Origin: Desulfobacterales bacterium
Lineage (GTDB): Bacteria > Desulfobacterota > Desulfobacteria > Desulfobacterales > Desulfosalsimonadaceae
DNA: 5,125 bases
Direction: 5' to 3'
Assembly: GCA_018224315.1 (NCBI GenBank)
Contig: JAGTVF010000221.1
Span: 1-5,125, forward strand
Position numbers and translations under genes: made by a program. Numbering within the stretch: position 1 is the stretch's first letter; each line of letters starts with the position of its first letter. The notes under the pieces were generated by a model, which saw only the letters and a list, made by a program, of their open reading frames with translations, searched no databases and had not been told where the DNA came from. Below are positions 1 to 5,125 of the stretch, in pieces.

Positions 1-164
1 CCTTTATTCTGTTTAAGCTGGTGGATATGGTTGTGGGCCTGCGCGTTTCCCCGGAAGAAGAGATGGAAGGGCTTGATTTCACCGAGCATGCGGGTACCGC
101 ATACCCGGATTTCGAGGTGGTCTCCTACAGCGGGGGTTCTATCTCTTCATATAAACCCCAGTAA
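1..164 (+). CDS. amtB: Ammonium transporter (AmtB/Amt family), C-terminal end only
   Basis: This is the last 53 codons of a gene that begins before the window; the reading frame starts at base 3 and ends in TAA at 162-164. The peptide opens with the end of a membrane helix (FILFKLVDMVVGLRVS) and continues with EEEMEGLDFTEHAGTAYPDF. This matches the hallmark cytoplasmic tail of Amt proteins (GLRV.EEEE.EGLD..EHG..AY). In the family this tail follows the eleventh helix, helps couple the trimer's subunits, and is near the docking site of the PII protein GlnK. Amt proteins conduct ammonium/ammonia across the inner membrane. The last 16 residues after YPDF (Ser/Tyr/Gly-rich) look like a variable extension. 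A strong terminator follows, so this is the last gene of its unit; any glnK partner would have to lie upstream, outside the window. The family call is firm; substrate and paralogue type cannot be judged from the tail. Confidence 0.9.
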   Translation, partial: FILFKLVDMVVGLRVSPEEEMEGLDFTEHAGTAYPDFEVVSYSGGSISSYKPQ

Positions 165-195
165 AGTAAGCAGGAAATCAAGAGGCAACACAGAG

Positions 196-248
196 CGCCC
201 AAGGCAGTTCGGGTCAATATTTTGCCCGGCTGTCTTGGGCGGCTTTTT
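196..248 (+). terminator. Rho-independent terminator after the ammonium transporter
   Basis: CGCCCAAGGCAG (196-207) pairs with CTGTCTTGGGCG (230-241) over 12 bp with a single G-U wobble. The enclosed loop can pair further through CGGG (210-213) and CCCG (225-228). The stem is followed after GC by five T (244-248). It starts 31 nt after the transporter stop codon, the expected position for ending that transcript. Folding was judged by eye. Confidence 0.85.
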
Positions 249-312
249 GGTGTCCGTGGTTTTTGTTTTGGTTTGTTTGTCAAACATGTGGTAAAAATAA
301 AAGGATACAACT

Positions 313-333
313 ATGGGTTGTTTGTGTCTTTAA
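313..333 (+). CDS. Possible six-codon leader ORF (MGCLCL)
   Basis: ATG at 313 is preceded by AAAAGGA (298-305 region, AAGGA at 301-305) with a spacing of 7 nt, a better ribosome binding site than the one before the downstream gene. The ORF encodes MGCLCL and stops at TAA 331-333. It is in the same frame as the ATG at 355, separated from it by TAA and seven sense codons (NQNRDKS). It could be a translated leader peptide, the remnant of an earlier longer start of the downstream protein now cut by a stop codon, or chance. No attenuator hairpin is evident between it and 355. Confidence 0.25.
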   Translation: MGCLCL

Positions 334-354
334 AATCAGAACCGGGACAAATCC

Positions 355-924
355 ATGCTTGGCCGCAGGCCGGAAAATGATCAGAAATTGATCCTCTCTC
401 ACCTCGGAATTTTTTATGCCCTGGTGGCCACCATTTTTGTCATTCCATTGCTGGCGGCCGTGGTGGTGGTCCTGATCAAGGGGGTCTTTGATCTTCGCCA
501 TGTGATTTTAATCGGCGGGGCGGTTCTGCTGCTGGGCTTCTGCATTTGGATGGTGGTCTGGGGAATCGGGTTTTTCAGAAAAATAAGACAATCCGGCGAT
601 GCCACGGCAAGGGATTTTTATGAACAAAAGGCCGCTGGTGAGGCCATGGAATTGTCTTTTTTCGGCGGCCTTTTCAAGGTGTCGTATAAGGGCCGGCCGG
701 AGCCGGGCCAGGCGGGGGACCGTCTTATTGCCGCAGACCGCAGCCATGACGGGACCCCATTGTTAAACAGTCCCGGACATCCTGACCGACAGCCGGATCT
801 TGTATCCCGGCTCCGGGCATTGTCAGAGCTCAAGGACGCCGGCCACATTGATGACCAGGAATACCAGCAGATCAAGCAAAGACTCATTGACGGCATGGAA
901 AGTGAAACGCTCAATTCAGGTTGA
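355..924 (+). CDS. Two-TM membrane protein with C-terminal SHOCT-like domain
   Basis: The protein has 189 residues and its function is unknown. After a short polar N-terminus (1-15) come two strongly hydrophobic segments, about 17-45 (IFYALVATIFVIPLLAAVVV) and 49-74 (HVILIGGAVLLLGFCIWMVV). They form a hairpin with positively charged residues (RKIRQ, 75-79) just after the second. Residues 80-148 are a polar Gly/Pro/Asp-rich linker without a recognised motif. Residues about 149-179 (LVSRLRALSELKDAGHIDDQ and on to LID) match the SHOCT pattern: L..L..L.d.G.Id..Ey...K..L. SHOCT is a short two-helix domain found at the ends of many unrelated bacterial proteins and thought to mediate oligomerisation or binding. 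ATG 355 is chosen because a stop (TAA 331-333) blocks any farther start in frame and GGGA (344-347) gives a weak ribosome binding site. nadE follows after 45 nt with no terminator visible, so co-transcription is likely. The SHOCT-like assignment is moderate; the two-TM topology is firm. Confidence 0.8.
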   Translation: MLGRRPENDQKLILSHLGIFYALVATIFVIPLLAAVVVVLIKGVFDLRHVILIGGAVLLLGFCIWMVVWGIGFFRKIRQSGDATARDFYEQKAAGEAMELSFFGGLFKVSYKGRPEPGQAGDRLIAADRSHDGTPLLNSPGHPDRQPDLVSRLRALSELKDAGHIDDQEYQQIKQRLIDGMESETLNSG

Positions 925-960
925 ATTTTTCCGTAACAGGCAGCAATCGCTTTCATATCA

Positions 961-968
961 GAGGTGAT
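961..968 (+). promoter_or_regulatory. Ribosome binding site that decides the nadE start
   Basis: GAGGTGAT is an eight-base match to the complement of the 16S rRNA 3' end. Three possible starts follow or overlap in frame: GTG 964, ATG 967 and ATG 970. Only ATG 970 leaves a normal 5-nt gap after GAGG (961-964); ATG 967 would leave 2 nt, and GTG 964 lies inside the site. Confidence 0.65.
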
Positions 969-969
969 G

Positions 970-1749
970 ATGCAGGCAGACAAAGTCATTGATTATATCG
1001 TCGGCTGGCTGCGCGACTATGCCGCAGGTGCCGGGGTCAACGGTTTTGTGGTGGGCATTTCCGGAGGTGTTGATTCTGCGGTGACATCCACCCTGTGCGC
1101 TCAAACCGGTCTTTCTGTAATGGTTTTAAACATGCCCATCCGGCAGGCCCCGGATCAGAAAAGCCTTGCGGAAAAGCATCTTGGCTGGCTTCAGCAGCGC
1201 TATGAAAATGTTTCCGGATACACCACGGATCTCACCGCCGTGCTCGAGGCGTTTGAAAGCTGTCTGCCCGAGGCGGTCCAGGATCATCTGACCATGGCCA
1301 ACACCCGGGCCCGGATTCGCATGGCAACGCTTTACGCTTTTGCCACCCATCACCGGATGCTGGTGGCGGGCACGGGCAACAAGGTGGAGGATTTCGGGGT
1401 GGGTTTTTTCACCAAGTACGGCGACGGCGGTGTGGACATCTCCCCCATCGCAGATCTTTACAAGTCCGGGGTCTATCAGCTGGCCCGGCATCTCGGGGTG
1501 ATCGAAGAGATCCTGGACGCCCCGCCCACAGACGGGCTCTGGCCGGACAGCCGCAGCGACGAAGACCAGATCGGGGCCACCTATGATGAACTGGAATGGG
1601 CCATGGAATTTGACCCAAACGGCGGCCGGCCCCAGGACCTCACAGAGCGCCAGAAACAGGTGCTTTCCATTTTCCGGGAATTGAACCGGAAAAACCGCCA
1701 CAAAATTGAGCCCATCCCCGTTGCCGTGATCCCGGAAAAATTGAAATAA
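970..1749 (+). CDS. nadE: NAD synthetase, ammonia-dependent
   Basis: This cytoplasmic enzyme makes the last step of NAD synthesis, deamido-NAD + ATP + NH3 to NAD + AMP + PPi. It has 259 residues, the usual size of the stand-alone form; the large glutaminase domain of glutamine-dependent NadE is absent, so it is expected to use free ammonia. The ATP pyrophosphatase P-loop SGGVDS is at 31-36, after a VVGI strand. The family motif GTGNKVED lies at 134-141, and FTKYGDGGVD (147-156) with the following SPIADLYKSGVY forms the conserved core of the active site. The PPTDGLWPD...DEDQIGATYDELE region and the C-terminal LNRKNRHKIEPIP are also typical. The KVEDFGVGFFTKYGDGG wording resembles the Bacteroidetes-type branch, where E. 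coli-like enzymes differ. ATG 970 is chosen for its spacing to the ribosome binding site; 967 is possible. It sits 45 nt after the SHOCT gene and 52 nt before the antiporter with no clear terminator, consistent with one operon. Confidence 0.95.
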   Translation: MQADKVIDYIVGWLRDYAAGAGVNGFVVGISGGVDSAVTSTLCAQTGLSVMVLNMPIRQAPDQKSLAEKHLGWLQQRYENVSGYTTDLTAVLEAFESCLPEAVQDHLTMANTRARIRMATLYAFATHHRMLVAGTGNKVEDFGVGFFTKYGDGGVDISPIADLYKSGVYQLARHLGVIEEILDAPPTDGLWPDSRSDEDQIGATYDELEWAMEFDPNGGRPQDLTERQKQVLSIFRELNRKNRHKIEPIPVAVIPEKLK

Positions 1750-1801
1750 TGCGGGTTTGCGGGGAGCCCATATTGATATTGCCATTGAGAGTGATTCGGA
1801 C

Positions 1802-3958
1802 ATGACCCACGGAAATGCTTTTTTTGAAATCGCGGCGATTTTAAGTCTTGCCACCCTGCTGGGGATCCTGGGCCAGAAGCTGCGCCAGCCGCTTTTGATC
1901 ATGTTTCTGGCCGCCGGTATTCTGGCCGGACCCGCCTGTTTCGGCATTATTGAAAGCTATGAGCAGATCGAGCTGCTGGCCCATATGGGAATCGCCCTGC
2001 TGCTGTTTATCGTGGGATTAAAACTCGATCTCAACCTGATCCGCACCACCGGTCCCGTGGCCCTGGCCACCGGCATGGGACAGATTGTGTTTACCGCAGC
2101 CATCGGTTTTGTCATTGCCCTGACCATGGGCATGGATTTGCTGAGTGCCGCCTATGTGGCTGTTGCCCTGACCTTTTCCAGTACCATTATTATCGTCAAG
2201 CTCCTGTCAGACAAAAGGGAAATCGATTCCCTGCACGGCCAGATCGCCCTGGGGTTTTTGATTGTCCAGGATATCGCAGCCATTCTGGCCCTGGTTCTGC
2301 TCACCACCTTCGGGGCCCCCATTGCCGAGGGGCAGTCGGCTCTGGCCGGGGCCCTGCTGATCGCCGGCAAAGGCATTGGCCTGCTTGGGCTGGTGGTGGT
2401 GCTCATGAAATACGTGGTGCCCGCTTTAACCCGGCGGCTGGCCCATTCCCAGGAGATGCTGACCCTTTTTGCCATTGCCTGGGCGGTCTGTTTTGGCGCG
2501 GTCAGTGAATGGCTTGGGTTCAGCAAGGAACTGGGGGCGTTTCTTGCCGGCATCTCGCTTGCCTCCACGGATTACAGAGACGCCATTGGCGCCCGTCTTA
2601 CGGGGTTGCGCGATTTTCTGCTTCTGTTTTTCTTTATCGACCTGGGCGCCCGGCTGGACTGGTCCACTGTGGGTTCCCAGGTGGGGGCATCTGCGCTTTT
2701 CTCCGGGTTTGTCCTGGTGGGCAATCCCTTGATTGTGCTGGTGATCATGGGATATATGGGCTATCGCCGGCGTACGGCCTTTCTGGCCGGCCTGACCGTG
2801 GCCCAGATCAGTGAGTTTTCGCTGATCGTGGCGGCACTGGGCATGGGTATCGGCCATATCACCCAGGAAACCATGGGGCTGATCACCCTGGTGGGTGTTG
2901 TGACCATTTTTGCCTCCACCTATATGATCCTTTATTCAGGTCCGCTGTACGCTTTTTTGTCTCCGGCGTTGAAACTGTTTGAACGCAAAGAGCCTTACCG
3001 GGAGGCGGCCATTGATTCGGGCGGGAAGCCCGGGGCCGCAGACGTGATTTTGTTTGGTCTGGGCACCTATGGCAGCGGGTTTGCAGAGTATCTGCTGCGG
3101 CACCAGAGAAGTTTTCTGGGGGTGGATTTTGATCCTGCTGCCCTGGAAAAGTGGAAAGCCCGCGGGGTTTCCGTGGTTTATGCCGACATGGCCGACCCGG
3201 AAATCCAGGAGCAGCTGCCTTTTCATCAGGCCCGGTGGGTGGTCAGCACGGTCCGGTCCAAAGAATTAAACCTTGGGCTGCTCCAGCATCTCCGGGAGCT
3301 GGGGTATGATATCCGGGTGGCCCTGACCGCGGCCAGCGAAAAAGAGGCGGAAGCGTTTGAAAAAGCCGGGGCCCGGGTGGTGTTCCGGCCGTTTATTGAC
3401 GCCGCTGAGCAAGGGGCCGATGCCCTCAGCCAGGCCATGGACATGCTGCCTGAAAAAGTCAACTGGCCCGTGGCGTTCCGGGAAGTCCGGATACGGACCG
3501 AATCACTGGCTGCCGGCAAAACCATCCGCAATATCCCCCTTAGGGCCGCCACCGGGGTCTCGATTCTGGCTGTCAGCCGCGGGGTGCGGGTTTACTATGA
3601 TCCGGGTCCGGATTTTCAGGTGTATCCGTCCGACCGGCTGATTATCATGGGCCCGCCCGCGGAGCTGAAAAAAGCTGAAGCGGTTTTAAATGAAATGGAT
3701 ATGAAAAAAGATACGCCTGCAACCGATCGTTTCGAGGTGGAGGAACTTCGGATTGCCGAAAAGTCGGCCCTTGCCGACAAAACCCTGGCCGAGGTCCGGT
3801 TCCGGCAGAACTATCAGGTCACCGTCATCGGCCTCCGCAGGGGAGAAGAGCAGATTTACCCGGTTGGGCCCGAACAGGTGCTGGCAGCCGGAGACTGCCT
3901 GATTGTCATCGGACCGGCCGGGGCGGTAAAACAACTCAAACAGCAAGAGCCGTTGTAA
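1802..3958 (+). CDS. Kef-type (CPA2) cation:proton antiporter with TrkA-N and two TrkA-C domains
   Basis: The protein has 718 residues. Residues 1-390 are a polytopic membrane domain of the Na+/H+ exchanger (CPA2) type. It opens with the typical GQKLRQP...AAGILAGP (24-43), has the Gln-Asp ion-site pair in LIVQDIAAI (Q156-D157), and carries GFSKELGAFLAGISLAS before residue 255. A charged linker (about 391-413) leads to a TrkA-N/RCK Rossmann domain (about 414-535) with the nucleotide loop FGLGTYGSGFAEYL (G419, G421, G424) and the acidic strand-2 residue in GVDFD (D442/D444), expected to bind NAD(H) or a related nucleotide. Two TrkA-C/RCK_C domains follow, about 560-640 and 644-712. Family role: K+ (or Na+) efflux in exchange for protons, gated by ligands on the cytoplasmic domains. 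The cation cannot be told from sequence. ATG 1802 is chosen because it directly precedes the first helix; GAGAG (1787-1791) is a weak, distant ribosome binding site. In-frame TTG 1757 would add 15 unconserved-looking residues. It is two bases from the next gene, so the two are probably coupled. Confidence 0.92.
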   Translation: MTHGNAFFEIAAILSLATLLGILGQKLRQPLLIMFLAAGILAGPACFGIIESYEQIELLAHMGIALLLFIVGLKLDLNLIRTTGPVALATGMGQIVFTAAIGFVIALTMGMDLLSAAYVAVALTFSSTIIIVKLLSDKREIDSLHGQIALGFLIVQDIAAILALVLLTTFGAPIAEGQSALAGALLIAGKGIGLLGLVVVLMKYVVPALTRRLAHSQEMLTLFAIAWAVCFGAVSEWLGFSKELGAFLAGISLASTDYRDAIGARLTGLRDFLLLFFFIDLGARLDWSTVGSQVGASALFSGFVLVGNPLIVLVIMGYMGYRRRTAFLAGLTVAQISEFSLIVAALGMGIGHITQETMGLITLVGVVTIFASTYMILYSGPLYAFLSPALKLFERKEPYREAAIDSGGKPGAADVILFGLGTYGSGFAEYLLRHQRSFLGVDFDPAALEKWKARGVSVVYADMADPEIQEQLPFHQARWVVSTVRSKELNLGLLQHLRELGYDIRVALTAASEKEAEAFEKAGARVVFRPFIDAAEQGADALSQAMDMLPEKVNWPVAFREVRIRTESLAAGKTIRNIPLRAATGVSILAVSRGVRVYYDPGPDFQVYPSDRLIIMGPPAELKKAEAVLNEMDMKKDTPATDRFEVEELRIAEKSALADKTLAEVRFRQNYQVTVIGLRRGEEQIYPVGPEQVLAAGDCLIVIGPAGAVKQLKQQEPL

Positions 3959-3960
3959 GC

Positions 3961-4443
3961 ATGAGAATTGTGGTCCTGATTTTTCTTCTTGTCATGCCCG
4001 CGGCCAGCTTCGGCCTGGAGAAAGCCGACATGGTGGTGGTGGACAAGTCCGAATCCAGGCTGTATTTAAAGCGCAGCGGCCAAATTATCAAACAATATCA
4101 TGTGGTTTTTGGCCCTGACCCCGAAGGCCACAAGCAGCAGGAAGGCGACGGACGAACCCCGGAGGGCCGATATGTCCTGGATTACAAAAACGCAGACAGC
4201 GATTTTTACAAATCCATTCACATCTCCTATCCCAATCGGGCCGACCAAAAGCGGGCCGCCCGATCCGGGGTGGATCCGGGCGGGGAAATCATGATCCACG
4301 GCCAGAAAAACGGGGCTGGCTGGCTGACCACCATTTCCAAGTACTTCAACTGGACAGAAGGATGCATTGCCGTGTCCAACAGGGCCATGGATGAAATCTG
4401 GCAGGCGGTTGATGCGGGCACGCCCATTGAGATAAAGCCGTAG
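3961..4443 (+). CDS. Secreted L,D-transpeptidase-fold (YkuD) protein, YafK/DpaA-like
   Basis: The protein has 160 residues. A signal peptide is clear: MR, then a hydrophobic core IVVLIFLLVMPAA, ending near SFG (16-18), so the mature domain should act in the periplasm on peptidoglycan. The YkuD fold shows the strand-turn VVVDKSESRLYLKRSGQII (25-43), the family motif GDGRTPEGRY (62-71), IMIHG with His113-Gly114, and the nucleophile motif WTEGCIAVSN with Cys135. In classic L,D-transpeptidases the last motif reads S.GC[IV]R; here Ala137 replaces the Arg, and the NWTEGCIAVSN...MDEIW wording is that of the YafK group (COG3034). E. coli DpaA (YafK) of that group cuts Braun lipoprotein off peptidoglycan rather than making crosslinks. 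Which reaction this protein performs cannot be decided here. Spacing to the upstream antiporter stop is 2 nt (TAAGCATG) with only a weak AAGAG 11 nt away, suggesting translational coupling. Confidence 0.9.
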   Translation: MRIVVLIFLLVMPAASFGLEKADMVVVDKSESRLYLKRSGQIIKQYHVVFGPDPEGHKQQEGDGRTPEGRYVLDYKNADSDFYKSIHISYPNRADQKRAARSGVDPGGEIMIHGQKNGAGWLTTISKYFNWTEGCIAVSNRAMDEIWQAVDAGTPIEIKP

Positions 4444-4465
4444 TTTTTGTTTTTTTTCGGCTTTT
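4434..4465 (+). terminator. Candidate terminator overlapping the YkuD gene stop codon
   Basis: AAAGCCG (4434-4440) pairs perfectly with CGGCTTT (4458-4464) over 7 bp. The 17-nt loop holds the TAG stop codon and a run of seven or more T. Four T follow the CGGC (4462-4465). The stem is short and the loop unusually long for an intrinsic terminator. However, its position, between the last gene of the block and a new promoter, is right, and the T-rich loop itself could serve as a release tract. Confidence 0.5.
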
Positions 4466-4474
4466 GGTCCGCAT

Positions 4475-4504
4475 TTGACATGCCACCGCCCTGATTGGTA
4501 TTTT
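4475..4504 (+). promoter_or_regulatory. Sigma-70-type promoter of the ADP-ribosylglycohydrolase gene
   Basis: A perfect -35 TTGACA (4475-4480) is followed, after an 18-nt spacer, by TATTTT (4499-4504), which matches four of six -10 consensus bases. Transcription would begin near 4511, leaving a leader of only about 16 nt that still contains the whole AGGAGG ribosome binding site. The location between a candidate terminator and a gene start supports it. Confidence 0.55.
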
Positions 4505-4515
4505 GGGTAATCAGG
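4490..4515 (+). promoter_or_regulatory. Inverted repeat over the -10 box, possible operator
   Basis: CCTGATT (4490-4496) and AATCAGG (4509-4515) are perfect 7-bp inverted arms separated by 12 nt, with the proposed -10 box TATTTT (4499-4504) between them. The layout suits a dimeric repressor that blocks RNA polymerase. The right arm also includes AGG of the AGGAGG ribosome binding site, so if transcription began farther upstream the same repeat could form an RNA hairpin masking that site. No known regulator's consensus was recognised. Confidence 0.4.
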
Positions 4516-4518
4516 AGG
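4513..4518 (+). promoter_or_regulatory. Ribosome binding site AGGAGG of the glycohydrolase gene
   Basis: This is a perfect AGGAGG with an 8-nt gap to ATG 4527, the strongest ribosome binding site in the window together with that of nadE. It fixes the start of the last gene. Confidence 0.85.
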
Positions 4519-4526
4519 ACGCAAAT

Positions 4527-5125
4527 ATGCTGGGTGCCATTGCAGGAGATATCATCGGTTCGGTCTATGAGGGCCGGGGGATGAAAAGCCGGGATTTCCC
4601 CCTTTTTTCCCGCGACTCCACTTTTACCGACGATACCGTGCTTACCGTGGCTGTGGCCGATGCCATTTTAACCGGCGCGGATTACACAGACAAGTTCCAT
4701 GAGTATTTCCACAAATATCCCCATGCCGGATTCGGGGGGTCATTTATGCAGTGGGCCGCACAGCGGTTGCGCAGTCCTTATTACAGTTTTGGAAACGGTT
4801 CGGCCATGCGCGTCAGCCCGGTGGGGTTTGCATTCGATGATCTGGAAACCGTGATGGCAGAGGCGGAAAAAAGCGCGGCTGTGACCCACAATCATCCCGA
4901 GGGCATCAAGGGCGCACAGGCCGCCGCAGCCGGCGTGTTTCTGGCCAGAACCGGCGCGGATAAAGACCGGATCCGGGATTTTGTCACCCGGCGCTTTGCC
5001 TATGACCTGGAGACCCCGTTGTCTGAGATCCGCAGGACCTACCGCTTTGACGTCTCCTGCCAGGGCTCTGTGCCCCAGTCCATTATTGCCTTTCTCGAAG
5101 CTGAAACCTGGGAGGATGCCGTGCG
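4527..5125 (+). CDS. ADP-ribosylglycohydrolase (DraG/ARH family), N-terminal 199 residues
   Basis: The gene is open to the right edge; the stop codon lies outside. The family removes ADP-ribose from modified proteins or small molecules using a two-metal (Mg or Mn) centre in an all-helical fold. Seen here: the opening GAIAGDIIGSVYE (3-15), the first metal-ligand motif FTDDT with Thr34-Asp35-Asp36, SFGNGSAMRVSPVG (87-100), VTHNHPEGIKGAQA (119-132) and SCQGSVPQSI (177-186) before the helix AFLEAETWEDAV. All are standard for bacterial members of about 250-270 residues, so roughly a quarter is missing. The missing part includes the second metal motif (usually GGDSDT), which follows shortly after the EDAV helix. 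The wording is that of the general housekeeping or accessory branch and not clearly of nitrogenase-reactivating DraG. The physiological target is unknown; no ADP-ribosyltransferase gene is visible next to it. The gene has its own promoter, a possible operator and a strong AGGAGG. Confidence 0.93.
   Translation, partial: MLGAIAGDIIGSVYEGRGMKSRDFPLFSRDSTFTDDTVLTVAVADAILTGADYTDKFHEYFHKYPHAGFGGSFMQWAAQRLRSPYYSFGNGSAMRVSPVGFAFDDLETVMAEAEKSAAVTHNHPEGIKGAQAAAAGVFLARTGADKDRIRDFVTRRFAYDLETPLSEIRRTYRFDVSCQGSVPQSIIAFLEAETWEDAV

Noticed and set aside
271..285. Small inverted repeat GTTTG-N5-CAAAC upstream of the SHOCT gene, and a TTGTCA resembling a -35 box at 277-282
   Set aside because: Five-base arms in T/G-rich DNA are easily due to chance, and no -10 box lies at the right distance from TTGTCA. 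A promoter must exist between 249 and 354, but I could not place it with confidence.
31..294. An 87-codon + strand frame over the amtB tail and the terminator
   Set aside because: It overlaps the clear AmtB tail in another frame, runs through the terminator hairpin, and has low-complexity content without a ribosome binding site.
1757..1801. TTG 1757 as the antiporter start, adding 15 residues
   Set aside because: It is a rare start codon with no suitably spaced ribosome binding site. The added residues (RGAHIDIAIESDSD) are acidic and precede the natural N-terminus of the first membrane helix. ATG 1802 is the simpler choice.
1126..1947. A 273-codon open frame on the - strand opposite nadE and the antiporter start
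   Set aside because: It is antisense to a firmly identified nadE, has no recognisable domain, and is rich in Pro/Arg/His in the manner of a shadow frame in GC-rich DNA. It spans the junction of two real genes.
4023..4045. GTGGTGGTGG run as a microsatellite
   Set aside because: It simply encodes the Val25-Val27 strand of the YkuD domain; three codons are not a repeat of note.
4527..5125. Glycohydrolase as a toxin-antitoxin or phage-defence antidote (ADP-ribosyl toxin immunity)
   Set aside because: No toxin, ADP-ribosyltransferase, macrodomain or defence gene is visible beside it. The motifs are those of common stand-alone bacterial members, and the neighbouring genes are housekeeping-like.

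Overview
The window is ordinary bacterial chromosome: GC-rich (mid-to-high 50s percent by eye), densely coding, and with every supported gene on the + strand. Gene content and protein style are a Bacteroidetes-like ammonia-dependent NadE, a Kef/TrkA fusion antiporter, and a DraG-family hydrolase with Gly/Arg-rich GC-biased codons. Together they suggest a Gram-negative anaerobe of the Desulfobacterota (Desulfobacteraceae-like) kind. This is inference from composition and flavour; no taxonomic marker gene is present.

Layout: (1) 1-164 is the 3' end of an ammonium transporter (AmtB family), cut by the window edge and followed by a strong hairpin/T-run terminator (196-248). (2) After a 190-nt intergenic stretch come three genes that look co-transcribed: a two-TM membrane protein with a C-terminal SHOCT-like domain (355-924), ammonia-dependent NAD synthetase nadE (970-1749), and a 718-residue CPA2 (Kef-type) cation:proton antiporter fused to a TrkA-N domain and two TrkA-C domains (1802-3958). 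A secreted YafK/DpaA-like YkuD-fold protein follows only 2 nt later (3961-4443). A candidate terminator overlaps its stop codon. (3) A new transcription unit then begins, with a consensus-like promoter, an inverted repeat spanning the -10 box, a perfect AGGAGG ribosome binding site and an ADP-ribosylglycohydrolase (4527 onward) that runs off the right edge without its stop codon.

How the genes could work together: AmtB imports ammonium, NadE uses ammonia to make NAD, the TrkA-N domain of the antiporter is expected to bind NAD(H) or a related nucleotide, and the ADP-ribosylglycohydrolase removes ADP-ribose that originates from NAD. That shared nitrogen/NAD theme is suggestive only: terminators separate the first and last genes from the middle block, and nothing in the sequence proves a functional link. 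I see no mobile element, CRISPR array, tRNA or rRNA. The most interesting small-scale features are the operator-like repeat at 4490-4515, the ribosome-binding-site-equipped six-codon ORF at 313-333 that lies in frame with the next gene, and the altered regulatory loop of the Kef-type antiporter.
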